64,000 bases of DNA from Candidatus Promineofilum glycogenicum. Its GTDB lineage: Bacteria; Chloroflexota; Anaerolineae; Promineifilales; Promineifilaceae. Below are positions 1-8,454 of the stretch, one piece after another (the first letter of the stretch is position 1; the number at the start of each line of letters is the position of its first letter). The notes under the pieces were generated by a model that did not search any database, was not told the DNA's origin, and saw only the letters and a list, made by a program, of their open reading frames with translations. The translations under genes were made by a program, and so were the position numbers. The stretch covers positions 43,981 to 107,980 of the forward strand of contig JADJHJ010000017.1 in the NCBI GenBank assembly GCA_016707605.1, written 5' to 3'.

Positions 1-118
1 GCTCGGCCGACGTGGCGGTCATGGGCAGCGGGATGCGGCTCATGCCGATGCCGACGGCGGCGGTGGCCGTGGCGGCCAGGCCCAACTTCAGGAAATCGCG
101 GCGATCAATCGACGACAT
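1..118 (-). CDS. Tat-exported protein, N-terminal fragment
   Basis: This is the first 39 codons of a gene that runs off the left edge. The peptide begins MSSIDRRDFLKLGLAAT, a classic twin-arginine signal (RRDFLKLG) followed by an Ala-rich hydrophobic segment. Proteins with this leader are exported folded, usually with a cofactor such as molybdopterin, Fe-S or heme. The gene starts 10 bases after the stop of the upstream octaheme cytochrome and on the same strand, so it is probably the next gene of that operon and may be a periplasmic redox enzyme served by it. The enzymatic domain is outside the window, so the identity is unknown. Confidence 0.75.
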   Translation of the reverse strand, partial: MSSIDRRDFLKLGLAATATAAVGIGMSRIPLPMTATSAE

Positions 119-128
119 AGCTTTTGCT

Positions 129-1120
129 CTACTCGTTATCCTGCTTGCGGCTGCGGTTGCGCCAACGCTCGATCCACGGCCCTAGCAGCGTGCCAAACAC
201 CAGGCCGAAGCCGATGGGCAACACGTAGACCAGGGGGCCGGGGCCGCTGGGGGTGGTGCTGACGTAGGGCGTCACCTCTTCGCGCGCCGGCACGAAGTTG
301 GCCGCCGGCTGCTCGGTCGTATCCACCGGGTAGCAGGCTACGTCCGTCTCGGCGGCGGTGGTGGCGGTGGTGGAGGGCATGGCCGAGTCAGCGTCGGCGT
401 GCATATCGCCCAGGTGGCAGTCGTTGCACGACTCCAGGTCAACCTTGAAGGTGTGGCTGCGCGAACCGTGGCCCATCGTGCCCGCGTCCGGCGAATCGGA
501 GACGCGCAGGTGGCAGTCGGTGCATAGCAGCCCCTCCTCGGCGTGGCCGGTGAAGGTGTAGTAGTGCCCCTCGGTGTTGTGGCAGCTATTGCACAACTCC
601 TGCGAGTGGCCGACCTTGAGCTGGGCGGTGTGGGGGTTGTGGCACTGGTTGCAGGTCATGCCCTGCTGGCCGTGCTCGCTGATCTCCCACTCGTTGAACG
701 TATCGACGTGGCAGGTGCCGCACAGACGCGAGGAGACGTCGGTGGGCATGTAGGTTTCGGGGTGGTTGCTGGGAACGGGGAGTGGCAGGCCAGGCAGCCG
801 ACGCCGCCTTCCTTGAATTCGCCCGTTTCGGGGTCGAAGCCGGTCGTGTGACAGGCCAGACACTCATCGGGGCTGCCCGCTTCCATCCAGGCCTTCTGAA
901 AGGCGGGATCGACGAGGGCATACCCGTGGGCGCTCTGTTCCCAGTAGCCACGCAAGCCTTCGTGGCAGCCGGTGCAATCCTCGGCGTTGGGCACCGGCGT
1001 CGCGTCTTGCCTAAGGGGCGCGGCGTTGGCGGTGGGCACGGCGAGGAGCCCCAGGACCGCCGCCAATAGCGCAACGGCCAGCGCGCTACCGGCGATCAGC
1101 TTGGAGACTCGGGTGTGCAT
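129..1120 (-). CDS. Octaheme c-type cytochrome, membrane anchored, frame broken once
   Basis: The start is ATG at 1120 behind AGGAGGAC, giving a signal peptide (MHTRVSKLIAGSALAVALLA). Eight CXXCH heme sites are visible: CTGCH, CLACH and CLACH in the first frame, then CGTCH, CNQCH, CNSCH, CTDCH and CNDCH in the second. A C-terminal membrane helix (PLVYVLPIGFGLVFGTLL) with a basic tail anchors it. The two halves are in different frames. The break lies at a run of four G on the plus strand (777-780), and restoring one base there gives a continuous product through CHSPVPSNHPETY. The total length is one base short of a multiple of three, which fits one lost base. This may be a sequencing error or a real mutation. 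The N-terminal region resembles cytochrome c554-type domains. The likely role is extracytoplasmic electron transfer. Confidence 0.85.
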
Positions 1121-1413
1121 TTGCTTACTTGTCCTCCTCCGCGGCCGCGGGAGCGGTCGAACGGATGTCCAATGGAATGAGCAACTCTCTCAAAGAGACT
1201 ATCAGCAGTATAAGGGGTGGCGGGGGTGGGGTAAATTGGGCGAATACCCAATCTCCTGGGGCGTTGGGCATGGGGGAAACGCGCCAACAGGAATGGCGGC
1301 ATCGCCCGATTTACAGCGCGGGTGGCGATGGCGTATGATGATGATGCGGAGAAAAGTCGTTGTTAGGGCGTTAGGGGAGGGCCTGGCCCGATCCAGAAAG
1401 GCAGAGTGAGGCC

Positions 1414-1572
1414 ATGAACGAGTTTCAAGCTATCTTGACAGTTGTGATATACTTCGCCGTGCGCATTGGCATTCCGGCGCTTTTGATCTACACCATCGCT
1501 CGCCTGATCCGGCACTTTCAGGGGCCGGACCCGGAAGAGAGCGAAGCGCAGGAGACACGCATCGCGCATTAG
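1414..1572 (+). CDS. Small single-pass membrane protein, 52 residues
   Basis: The ATG at 1414 follows a purine-rich GCAGAGTGAGG leader, and the frame closes with TAG at 1570-1572. The peptide starts MNEFQAILTVVIYFAVRIG and has one hydrophobic helix of about 22 residues (roughly 7-29), then a basic stretch (ARLIRHF) and an acidic tail rich in Glu. This is the usual look of a one-helix membrane protein with a cytoplasmic C-terminus. A strong terminator starts 56 bases after the stop, which supports it being expressed. It sits between two cytochrome genes but on the opposite strand, so it is not part of their operon. I do not recognise a family. A small accessory subunit of a redox complex is only a guess. 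Confidence 0.55.
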   Translation: MNEFQAILTVVIYFAVRIGIPALLIYTIARLIRHFQGPDPEESEAQETRIAH

Positions 1573-1627
1573 GCTGCTCCCTCCCAGGAGCCGGGTTTTC
1601 CCATCAGGAGACTCGGGTTTGTGCTTT

Positions 1628-1667
1628 GGGCCGGTCGCCCGCTCCCCGCGGGCGGCCGGCCCTTTTT
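1628..1667 (+). terminator. Rho-independent terminator after the small membrane gene
   Basis: A 15-base GC-rich stem (GGGCCGGTCGCCCGC pairing with GCGGGCGGCCGGCCC, one mismatch) with a five-base loop is followed by TTTTT. It is correctly placed to end plus-strand transcription of the 52-residue gene. Confidence 0.85.
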
Positions 1668-1691
1668 GTTTGGCGCTTGGCCTGGCTAGAA

Positions 1692-1786
1692 GACCCTCTC
1701 CCAAGGGGGGGGGACGGGCCGGCCCCTCCCAGGGGGCGAGGGGACAGAAGACCCTCTCCCTAACCCTCTCCCAAGGGGCGAGGGGA
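1692..1786. repeat. G/C-run repeat of the CCCTCTCCCAAGGGG type
   Basis: Two to three degenerate copies of a palindromic motif (ACCCTCTCCCAAGGGG with GCGAGGGGA) lie in tandem. Elements of this kind are dispersed in many bacterial intergenic regions. One copy contains a run of nine G. No coding function is seen. Confidence 0.6.
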
Positions 1787-1791
1787 CCAGC

Positions 1792-1827
1792 AAAAGAGCC
1801 GCGCCTCTGGCGAGACGCGGCTCTTTT
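1792..1827. terminator. Bidirectional terminator between convergent genes
   Basis: A perfect 12-base stem (AAAAGAGCCGCG and CGCGGCTCTTTT) around a 12-base loop has A-tracts on one side and T-tracts on the other. It can therefore stop transcription of the minus-strand decaheme gene ending at 1882 and of anything reading through on the plus strand. Confidence 0.85.
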
Positions 1828-1881
1828 CGTTTTAGTCGCCAAGAACGCGGCCGAGCGCCCGCAGACGCCCGGCCACGGGGC

Positions 1882-4230
1882 CTAGTTCAGATCGTCATAG
1901 GTGCGGATTTCCGCGCGTGTCTTGCCGGTCAGATCGCCGTTGACGGCGTTGATCGAGTCGTACAGGATTTGCAGGATGTAAGACGGATTGTGGGCGTAGG
2001 CCCCCGGCTCCTTCTGCGAGTCCTGGTAGTTGTAGGCCGCGCGCAACAGGTTGGGCGTCCAGGAGGCGAAGCCGCCTTCCTCATCATTGATGCGCCCGTT
2101 GGCGTCGTCGTCGGCAAACCAGTAGGGGTAGGACGACGAATCATAGATGAGATTCACACCAGCCACTTCCGTGGCGTAGGTCTGGATGGCCGCCAGCAGG
2201 TTCTCGCGGTAGGTGTCGATCTCGCCGAAGACGCCTTCGGTTACGTCGCCGTCGCCGTCGTAGTCAACGTCGCTGACGCGGATGGAGCGCAGCCCTTCGA
2301 CCGTCAGATCGACCTCGTGGCAGTCGCCGCAGTCCTCAACGACGATTTGCAGGTCGTGGATGCCGTGGCACTCGGTGCAGGAGTCGTAGATCGGTACGTG
2401 CCCGTTGCGGCCGGTGTACTCCTGGCCGGCGAACTCGTACGCGCCCTTGACTTCCGTGCCGAACAGTGTCGAGCCGGCGGCGAAGTAGTGGATGTTGACG
2501 AAGCGCAGGTTTTCGTTCACCTCGTCATCGGGCGAGTCGCCGATGCGCGCGTTGACGCTAACCGTGGACTCGCGCCCCTGGTGGCAGTTGAGGCACATGT
2601 TGGCCGAGAAGTCGCGCTCACCGAACGAGACGGACAGGCCGCTGGGGAAGCGGACCGACGGCACTTCGTAGACGGTGAACTCGGTCAGGTCGTTGTGGCA
2701 CGTGCCGCAGTTCAGGCCGTTGCTGGCCGGCTGGCTGGTGTTGACGCCCTCAGTGATGAACTGGGGCTGGCCGGTGGCCGAGTGGCACTTGGCGCACGAG
2801 CCGGGCACGATGCCGCCGCCCTCTTCGGCCGCGTCCCAGTGACGGAACGCTTCCTCGGAGCCGGCGAAGTGGCCGTGATCCAGACGGTTCATGGCCGCCA
2901 TGTCAACCGGCTCGGCGACGGCCGTGTTCAGGTCTTCGATGCCGTCGTAGAGCAGCTGGATGATGTACTTGCCGCCGTGGACGTAGGCGCCGGGGTCCTT
3001 CAGCGACACCTGGTAGTTGTAGGCCGCCTTGGTCAGGCGGGGGGTCCAGGCGTTGAAGGCGTTGTCGAAGGCGAGTTCGTCTTCGCCCGCCTGGCCGTCG
3101 GCGTTGGTGTCGTTGAAGAAGTACGGGTAGGTGGCGGCGTCGTAGATAAGGCCCGTGCCGGAGACTTCGGCGGTGTAGGCTTGCATGGCCCCATAGAGCG
3201 CGTCGCGCAAGCCGCCGATCTCATCGGCGATACCCTCTTCCATGTCGCCATCGCCGTCGTAGTCGACCAGTGAGCCGAACATGCGGATGCTGGCCAGGTC
3301 TTCCACCGTCGCCGCGTCGGTGTGGCACGCCTGGCACTGCTCGAGGTTGACCTCGAGCGTGTGCGGGTTGTGGCACTCGATGCAGGTGTTGTGGCTGGGC
3401 ACGTGGTCGAAGCGGGCGTCGTAGGCGTTGCCGCCGTACTGATAGCCACCCATCGCCAGCGTGCCGTACTGCGTGGCCGCCGCGGCGTAGTAGTGGATAT
3501 TGGTGAAGCCCAGGTCTTCGCTGACCGTGTCCAGGTCTTCGGCCAGGCCGGCGTCGGCGATCTGGGTGTCAACCGAGACCGTCGAGGCGCGCCCCTGATG
3601 GCAGACCATGCAGCGCGACTCGTCGCCCAGATTTTGGATCTCGATCCCGGAGGGGAAGATCACGCTGTTCTTGACGATGGTGGCCGTGTTGTGGCAGGCC
3701 TCGCACTGGACGGTCGTGCCGATGGGCGCGGGAGCATTGACGACGTTCGGCTCGCTGCCGTCGGCGCCGACGTAGTCGACGTAGCCCGGCGTGCTGTGGC
3801 AGCGGGCACAGTCGGTCGGCACCTCGGCCGGGTCTTCCTCGTTCCAGTGGTTGAACGCTTCGCTGGTCGCGTCGTTGTGGGGCGAGGCGGACCATTCAGC
3901 CAGGAACGGGATGGCCAGGTCGGCCGGCGCGGCCGTCACCGGTGGGTCGGTGGCCGGGGTGGCTTCGGCCGCCTCGGCTTCCTCGGTCGGGGCGACCTCT
4001 TCGGGGGCGGCTGCCTCCTCCGTGGGCGCGGCTTCTTCGGCGGGGGCTTCTTCGGTCGAGGTATCTAACTCCTCGGAAGAACCCTCCTCGAAGGCGGTTG
4101 TGGGGTCCGCTGCCTGGGTCGCCTCACCCGTTTGCTCCGGCGTGCCGTTGTCTTGACAGGCGACAACGGTCATGCTCAGGAGCAGGATGAGGATACCCAG
4201 GAGGGCCAGTGACCTTCTTCTAGGTCTCAT
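1882..4230 (-). CDS. Decaheme c-type cytochrome lipoprotein with two tandem five-heme modules
   Basis: The 782-residue product starts at ATG 4230 behind a strong AAGGAGGT. It has a lipoprotein signal (LLLSMTVVAC, Cys about residue 25), so it is probably tethered outside the membrane. A Glu/Ala/Pro-rich linker follows to about residue 100. Ten CXXCH sites come in two sets of five: CARCH, CEACH, CMVCH, CIECH, CQACH, then CAKCH, CGTCH, CLNCH, CTECH, CGDCH. The two halves align with each other: the third site of each is followed by QGR(A/E)STVSV, and both carry DYDGDGD and an Asp-rich EF-hand-like loop (NDTNADGQAGED; DDDANGRINDEE). This shows an internal duplication, and the loops suggest calcium binding. 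The gene follows the cytochrome b gene with only 5 bases between, so the two are surely co-transcribed. The likely role is an outer electron carrier or terminal reductase. The substrate is unknown. Confidence 0.9.
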   Translation of the reverse strand: MRPRRRSLALLGILILLLSMTVVACQDNGTPEQTGEATQAADPTTAFEEGSSEELDTSTEEAPAEEAAPTEEAAAPEEVAPTEEAEAAEATPATDPPVTAAPADLAIPFLAEWSASPHNDATSEAFNHWNEEDPAEVPTDCARCHSTPGYVDYVGADGSEPNVVNAPAPIGTTVQCEACHNTATIVKNSVIFPSGIEIQNLGDESRCMVCHQGRASTVSVDTQIADAGLAEDLDTVSEDLGFTNIHYYAAAATQYGTLAMGGYQYGGNAYDARFDHVPSHNTCIECHNPHTLEVNLEQCQACHTDAATVEDLASIRMFGSLVDYDGDGDMEEGIADEIGGLRDALYGAMQAYTAEVSGTGLIYDAATYPYFFNDTNADGQAGEDELAFDNAFNAWTPRLTKAAYNYQVSLKDPGAYVHGGKYIIQLLYDGIEDLNTAVAEPVDMAAMNRLDHGHFAGSEEAFRHWDAAEEGGGIVPGSCAKCHSATGQPQFITEGVNTSQPASNGLNCGTCHNDLTEFTVYEVPSVRFPSGLSVSFGERDFSANMCLNCHQGRESTVSVNARIGDSPDDEVNENLRFVNIHYFAAGSTLFGTEVKGAYEFAGQEYTGRNGHVPIYDSCTECHGIHDLQIVVEDCGDCHEVDLTVEGLRSIRVSDVDYDGDGDVTEGVFGEIDTYRENLLAAIQTYATEVAGVNLIYDSSSYPYWFADDDANGRINDEEGGFASWTPNLLRAAYNYQDSQKEPGAYAHNPSYILQILYDSINAVNGDLTGKTRAEIRTYDDLN

Positions 4231-4235
4231 ACGCT

Positions 4236-5228
4236 CTACCTCCTTGATCCTAAATGCAACACAATGTGATGCGGCGGTGCTTCATTGCTGAGCCGTAGTC
4301 GCATCCGGGATGATAAAACACCAGCTTGCTCGCGCCCGAAGGGCGCGGGGGTGGCCAGTGGGACAAACACGTCGCGCGTGGCTTCCGGCAGGGTGGTGAT
4401 GGCCGTGCTCTCGAAAGTGAACAGCCACACCACCAGGGCCAGGGACAAAACGACGACGACCGACGCCACGGCAAAGTAGACCCGTTGGCGGCGGCGCAAA
4501 ACGTCGGGCGGCACGGCGGGCCACGCTTCGCCGCCGCGCTCCAGCCGCTCCAGTTCCAGAGCGTGCTCTTCCTCCATGATGTGGTGCGACAGCGTGCCGG
4601 TGAACATGCTCTTGTTGCGGTGCTTCACCAGAACGTTGTACAGATGCCAGATGACGATCGACGCCGCCGCCAGCACCGCCTCCCAGCCGTGGGCCTCCAG
4701 GGCTACGGGGATGAGGTTGCCGGGGATGAGGCGGGTGGCGTTGATCGGGTTCCACAGGATGAAGCCGGTGACGATCATCACCGCCGTGCCCCAGACGACG
4801 GCCCAGTACTCGAACTTCTCGCCGAAGTTGAACTTGCGCATCCGCGGTGGGTCGTCGGTCAGGCCCAGGTTGTAGGTGACGGTGTCGCGCATATCATAGG
4901 CGTCTTTGATGTCGGGCAACATGCGCATCCGCTCGCGGCGGACGAACAGGCGATAGGACGAGGTCAGCAGGTGGTAGATGGAGCCTAGCACCAGGACGAC
5001 GGCCGCCCAACGATGGATGTAGCGCACCGTCTCGATGCCGCCCAGCAGGTCGATGAGCCCGGTGGAGATGGGCGAGAAGGGGAACTTCTGCGGCAGCCCG
5101 GTCAGGCAGAGGATGGTGAAGCTGATCAGCAGCACCATGTGCTCGAGGCGGGCCATCAGCCGGAAGCGCGGATACTCGCCGTGGAGGGCGGCCGTGCGTT
5201 CGACGGTGATCTCTCTCAACTCATCCAT
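4236..5228 (-). CDS. Cytochrome b-type membrane subunit (formate dehydrogenase/hydrogenase gamma-like)
   Basis: The 330-residue protein has four core membrane helices and a fifth near residue 250-270. Paired histidines that could bind two b-hemes lie in the helices (LEHMVLL, YIHRWAAVVLVLGSIYHLL, LEAHGWEAVL, IVIWHLYNVL). This arrangement is that of the di-heme cytochrome b subunits which exchange electrons between the quinone pool and periplasmic redox partners. It sits between the 14-heme and 10-heme genes, so it most likely feeds them from menaquinol. The last 35 or so residues are basic, low in hydrophobicity and look unnatural. The stop TAG lies inside the ribosome site of the next gene, and a C-run at 4347-4351 lies just where the odd tail begins, so the true C-terminus may be shorter. 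Confidence 0.85.
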   Translation of the reverse strand: MDELREITVERTAALHGEYPRFRLMARLEHMVLLISFTILCLTGLPQKFPFSPISTGLIDLLGGIETVRYIHRWAAVVLVLGSIYHLLTSSYRLFVRRERMRMLPDIKDAYDMRDTVTYNLGLTDDPPRMRKFNFGEKFEYWAVVWGTAVMIVTGFILWNPINATRLIPGNLIPVALEAHGWEAVLAAASIVIWHLYNVLVKHRNKSMFTGTLSHHIMEEEHALELERLERGGEAWPAVPPDVLRRRQRVYFAVASVVVVLSLALVVWLFTFESTAITTLPEATRDVFVPLATPAPFGREQAGVLSSRMRLRLSNEAPPHHIVLHLGSRR

Positions 5229-5245
5229 ACGTCTCTCTCATCCTC

Positions 5246-6949
5246 CTACCGGCCGCGCATCTTGCGATAGACGTCGGTTCCTACCAGGAAGCCCAGGAAG
5301 GCGACCGTCGACGGGATGACAATGGCGTAGAAGATGGTCACCAGGAACATCAGCGGATTGTCGCGCAGCGATGGGCGGTGGTGGCCGGTCCAGGAGTCGC
5401 TGAAGTTGGCCGTGGCGTCGGGATGGCACTGCTGGCACGTCACCAGCAGGTTCTCCTTGATGCCCGCGTCGGGGTCATCGACAGCCATGATGGCGTGGAT
5501 GCCGTGGCAGTCGTAGCAGACGGCCTTGTTGGTCGGCGTGTTGGGGTCGTTCGATTGGAAGATGTTGACCGTCGTGCCGTGGAAGTCATCGACGTAGGTC
5601 TCGAACACGTCGATGGAGATGTCGTAGTGGGTCATCATCTCCCGGTCGGCGTGGCACGAGGCGCACAGTTCCGGCGAGCGGTTGCGGAAGAGGGCCGTCG
5701 TCGGGTCGTTGATGCGGTGGACGCCGTGGCACTCGATGCACGTCGGCACGTCGGGGTTCTCTTCGGTCAGCAGGGCGGTGCCGTGGACGCTGACGGCGTA
5801 GTCGTCGAAGACGGTGCTGTGGCAGTTGCGGCAGGTCTCGACAATGCGCGAGCGCGGCTGGTCGGGCACGGGCGTGTCGTGGGCGCCGTGGCAATCGACG
5901 CAGGTGGCGGCGTCGAGGTTGCCTTCGGCCAGCGCTTCGGCGTGGACGCCGTCCATGTGCCCCTCTTGCTGCGTCTGGTGACAGCGGGCGCACAGTTCCG
6001 TCTTTTCGATTGTGTATTCGCGGGCCGAGGCGGCTTCGAGAGGAGGATGGGGGTAGTTATAGTTCTCGTGGCAGTCGGTGCATTCCAATTGCTGCCAGTT
6101 GTTGCCGATGCCGTGGACTGAGGCATGCAACGCTTCCCCGTCAATCGTGATCGAGATTTCGTCCCCGTTGGGGAAGGTCAGCGTCTGGCCGGGCGGGCCG
6201 TGGCAACCCATGCAGAAGTCGGTCGTCACCTGGCGCTGGCCGAACAGGCCGAACTGGACGTGGAGGGCTAACTGATTGGGGTCGGTCAGGTCGACGCCGG
6301 CGTCGGCGTGGCAGGCGGCGCAGACGGTCGTGGCCGCCGGCTGCTGCCACACTTCGGCCGGTTGCACCTCGTGGTCGCCGTGGCAGTCGGTGCAGACGAC
6401 GGAGATGCCCGATTCCGACGCCGCCGGGTCATAGCCGCCCGACCACTCCGGGCCGGGGTGGGCGGTCAGGTGTGGCTCGTGGCAGCGCACGCAGTTCTCG
6501 GAGCGGGTGAGCATGTAGGCCCGCAGGTCGGGTTCGGCCACCGGCGGGTGGGGGAACTGGTAGGTGGCCGGGGGGTGACAGCCGTTGCAGCCGACGGGCG
6601 CGCCCGTCTCGGCCGCCGAGGAGACGCCATGCACCGAGGCGTCGAAGGCGGCCAGGTCGACGGCCACCGGCAACTCTTCGCCCGAGGGGAAGACGACGAC
6701 GGCCGTGCTGTTGCCGTGGCAGGAGCGACAGGCGGCGTCGGTCGGCGGGTGGGCGGCGGGGGGCTGGGTCTGGGCCGCGCCGAGGGCGGCGGGCAGGGCC
6801 ACAACCGGCGGCAAGGCGGCAACCGACGACGGGCCAGCCACCTGTGCAGCCGCGCTCTCAGCCCGCAGCGAACCCGCGCCGGCAAGGGCCAGTAGCCCGG
6901 CGACGGCCAGGAGCAGCAGCAAACCATAGAGGCGGTGGCGGGTGTGCAT
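5246..6949 (-). CDS. Fourteen-heme c-type cytochrome with C-terminal membrane anchor
   Basis: I chose ATG 6949 because it gives a clean signal peptide (MHTRHRLYGLLLLLAVAG); a TTG four codons upstream is possible. The 567-residue product holds 14 CXXCH sites (CRSCH, CNGCH, CVRCH, CTDCH, CAACH, CMGCH, CTDCH, CARCH, CVDCH, CRNCH, CIECH, CASCH, CYDCH, CQQCH). A C-terminal helix (MFLVTIFYAIVIPSTVAFLG) leaves a short basic cytoplasmic end. A segment of the form FPxGxE...D...SVHG occurs twice after heme sites, showing internal duplication. The stop is fused to the ribosome site of the cytochrome b gene. This is probably the membrane-bound relay between cytochrome b and the lipid-tethered cytochromes. 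No CXXCK or other reductase active-site heme was seen, so an electron-transfer role is more likely than catalysis. Confidence 0.9.
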   Translation of the reverse strand: MHTRHRLYGLLLLLAVAGLLALAGAGSLRAESAAAQVAGPSSVAALPPVVALPAALGAAQTQPPAAHPPTDAACRSCHGNSTAVVVFPSGEELPVAVDLAAFDASVHGVSSAAETGAPVGCNGCHPPATYQFPHPPVAEPDLRAYMLTRSENCVRCHEPHLTAHPGPEWSGGYDPAASESGISVVCTDCHGDHEVQPAEVWQQPAATTVCAACHADAGVDLTDPNQLALHVQFGLFGQRQVTTDFCMGCHGPPGQTLTFPNGDEISITIDGEALHASVHGIGNNWQQLECTDCHENYNYPHPPLEAASAREYTIEKTELCARCHQTQQEGHMDGVHAEALAEGNLDAATCVDCHGAHDTPVPDQPRSRIVETCRNCHSTVFDDYAVSVHGTALLTEENPDVPTCIECHGVHRINDPTTALFRNRSPELCASCHADREMMTHYDISIDVFETYVDDFHGTTVNIFQSNDPNTPTNKAVCYDCHGIHAIMAVDDPDAGIKENLLVTCQQCHPDATANFSDSWTGHHRPSLRDNPLMFLVTIFYAIVIPSTVAFLGFLVGTDVYRKMRGR

Positions 6950-6993
6950 CGTTCGGTGCAAACTCGTCTCTTGCTAACGTTTCGTCGCCCCGG

Positions 6994-8258
6994 CTAGGGC
7001 GTCGGCGTCGCTCCGGGCGTCGCTTCGCCGGTCGGCTCGGCCGTGGGCAGCGGGCTGTGGAAATCCTGGGCCACGTTCAGCAGCGTCCCGTCGGGCAGGG
7101 CCGGGCCGATGCCGCCGGCGCTGTTGTGGCACTGGCGACAGGCGTAATCGAGGCCGATCTGCGGCAGAATGCTGCCATCCTCGGCGAACTGGCCGATCTG
7201 CGCGGCGTTGATGACGACCTGGTGAGTGGCCATGTCGGCCCGGAAGGCGGCCGGGTTGCCCACGGCGACCTGAATCAACTCCGGCATGTGGCAATCGACG
7301 CACTCCACGCGGATGCGGTCGTGGACGGGCTTCTGCACCAACGACTGCTGCCAGTGGCAGCCCTCGCAGGTGGCCCGCAGGTAGCTCTGGCGGGCGGCGC
7401 GGGGGCGACGACGCCGGCGTGCGGGTCGTGGCAGTCCACACAGTCGAGGGCGGCGTGCTTGCCGGGGAAGAGGTCGCCGTAGTGGCCGTCGGTGTGCTGG
7501 ATGAAGCCGTCGGCGACGACCAGATCGCCGGTCATGTGGCAACTGGTGCACTCTTGCCGGTCGCGGTCGACCTGGGGCGTGAAGGCGTGGGGGTCGTTGA
7601 CGTGCAGGCTGCCCGCGCCGTGGCACGCCTCGCACTGCACGCCGGGGAAGGCGAACGTGCCGACCATGCCGGCGCGGCCGTCCTGGTTGCCCTGGGTGCT
7701 ATAGCCGGTGGTGTGGCACGCGCCGCAGTCGTAGGGCAGTTCCTCGCCGGGGTGATAGGGAACCAGCCCCTCACTCGTCTGCAACAGGCGGTTGGCGAAG
7801 TTCAACTGGGCCGTCTCGCCCGTCACCAGCATCCCGGCCTTATCGACGAAGTTGGCCTTCCAGTTGTAGCCGCCGACGACGTAGGCCACGTTGGCCCACT
7901 CCAGCCCTTCGGGCAGGGTGCGAATGGCGCGGTTGCCGGCGATGGCCGGGGCGGCATCATCGACGGGGTTGAGAATCCACGGGTGGCCGCTGGCGATGAA
8001 GCGGTCGTAATAGTCCTGATGGCACTCGGCGCAGGTCAGCGAGCCGACGAACTGGGCCGGGATGAAGCTGGCCCCGTCCTGGCCGGCCGGGCCGCGCGCG
8101 CCGGTGGCGCCGGTCGCGCCGGTGGGGCCGGGGGGGCCTTGGGGGCCGGGTTCGCCCTGCGGGCCGACGGGGCCGGGGCGGCCGGAACAGGCGGCCAACG
8201 CCAGCATCGTCATGACCAAGATTGTTAGTATCAGAACCGGTGATCGGCCTGCCTTCAT
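6994..8258 (-). CDS. Octaheme cytochrome lipoprotein with a collagen-like stalk, frame broken once
   Basis: The start ATG 8258 has GGAGG seven bases upstream and gives a lipoprotein signal (MTMLALAAC). Directly after the lipid Cys come twelve Gly-X-Y triplets (starting GRPGPVGPQGEPGPQ), then a cytochrome c554-like region. Heme sites are CAECH, CGACH, CEACH, CTSCH and CVDCH in one frame and CEGCH, CVDCH and CRQCH in the next. The break is at a run of five G on the plus strand (7401-7405). Adding one base restores a continuous reading through VVAPRAARQSY. The gene is one base short of a multiple of three, as in the other broken cytochrome. It is the first gene of the cluster. A Gly-X-Y stalk could trimerise and hold the heme domain away from the membrane. 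That is inference from the repeat. Confidence 0.85.
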
Positions 8259-8454
8259 CGCCGCCTCCGCTTGCCATGCGCAAAGCCGGGCACGCGGCCC
8301 GTCTCTGTAAATTACAGTATAACGGTGCAGCCGACAGACCGCTAGGGGTAAATGACGTGACCGGCATAATTCGTGTAACGGACCATGTGTAACTTTGCTA
8401 GGAATTGAGTGACATAAGTAGGGCGGGTCATTCGATTTAGCCACCGGTTTGAGG

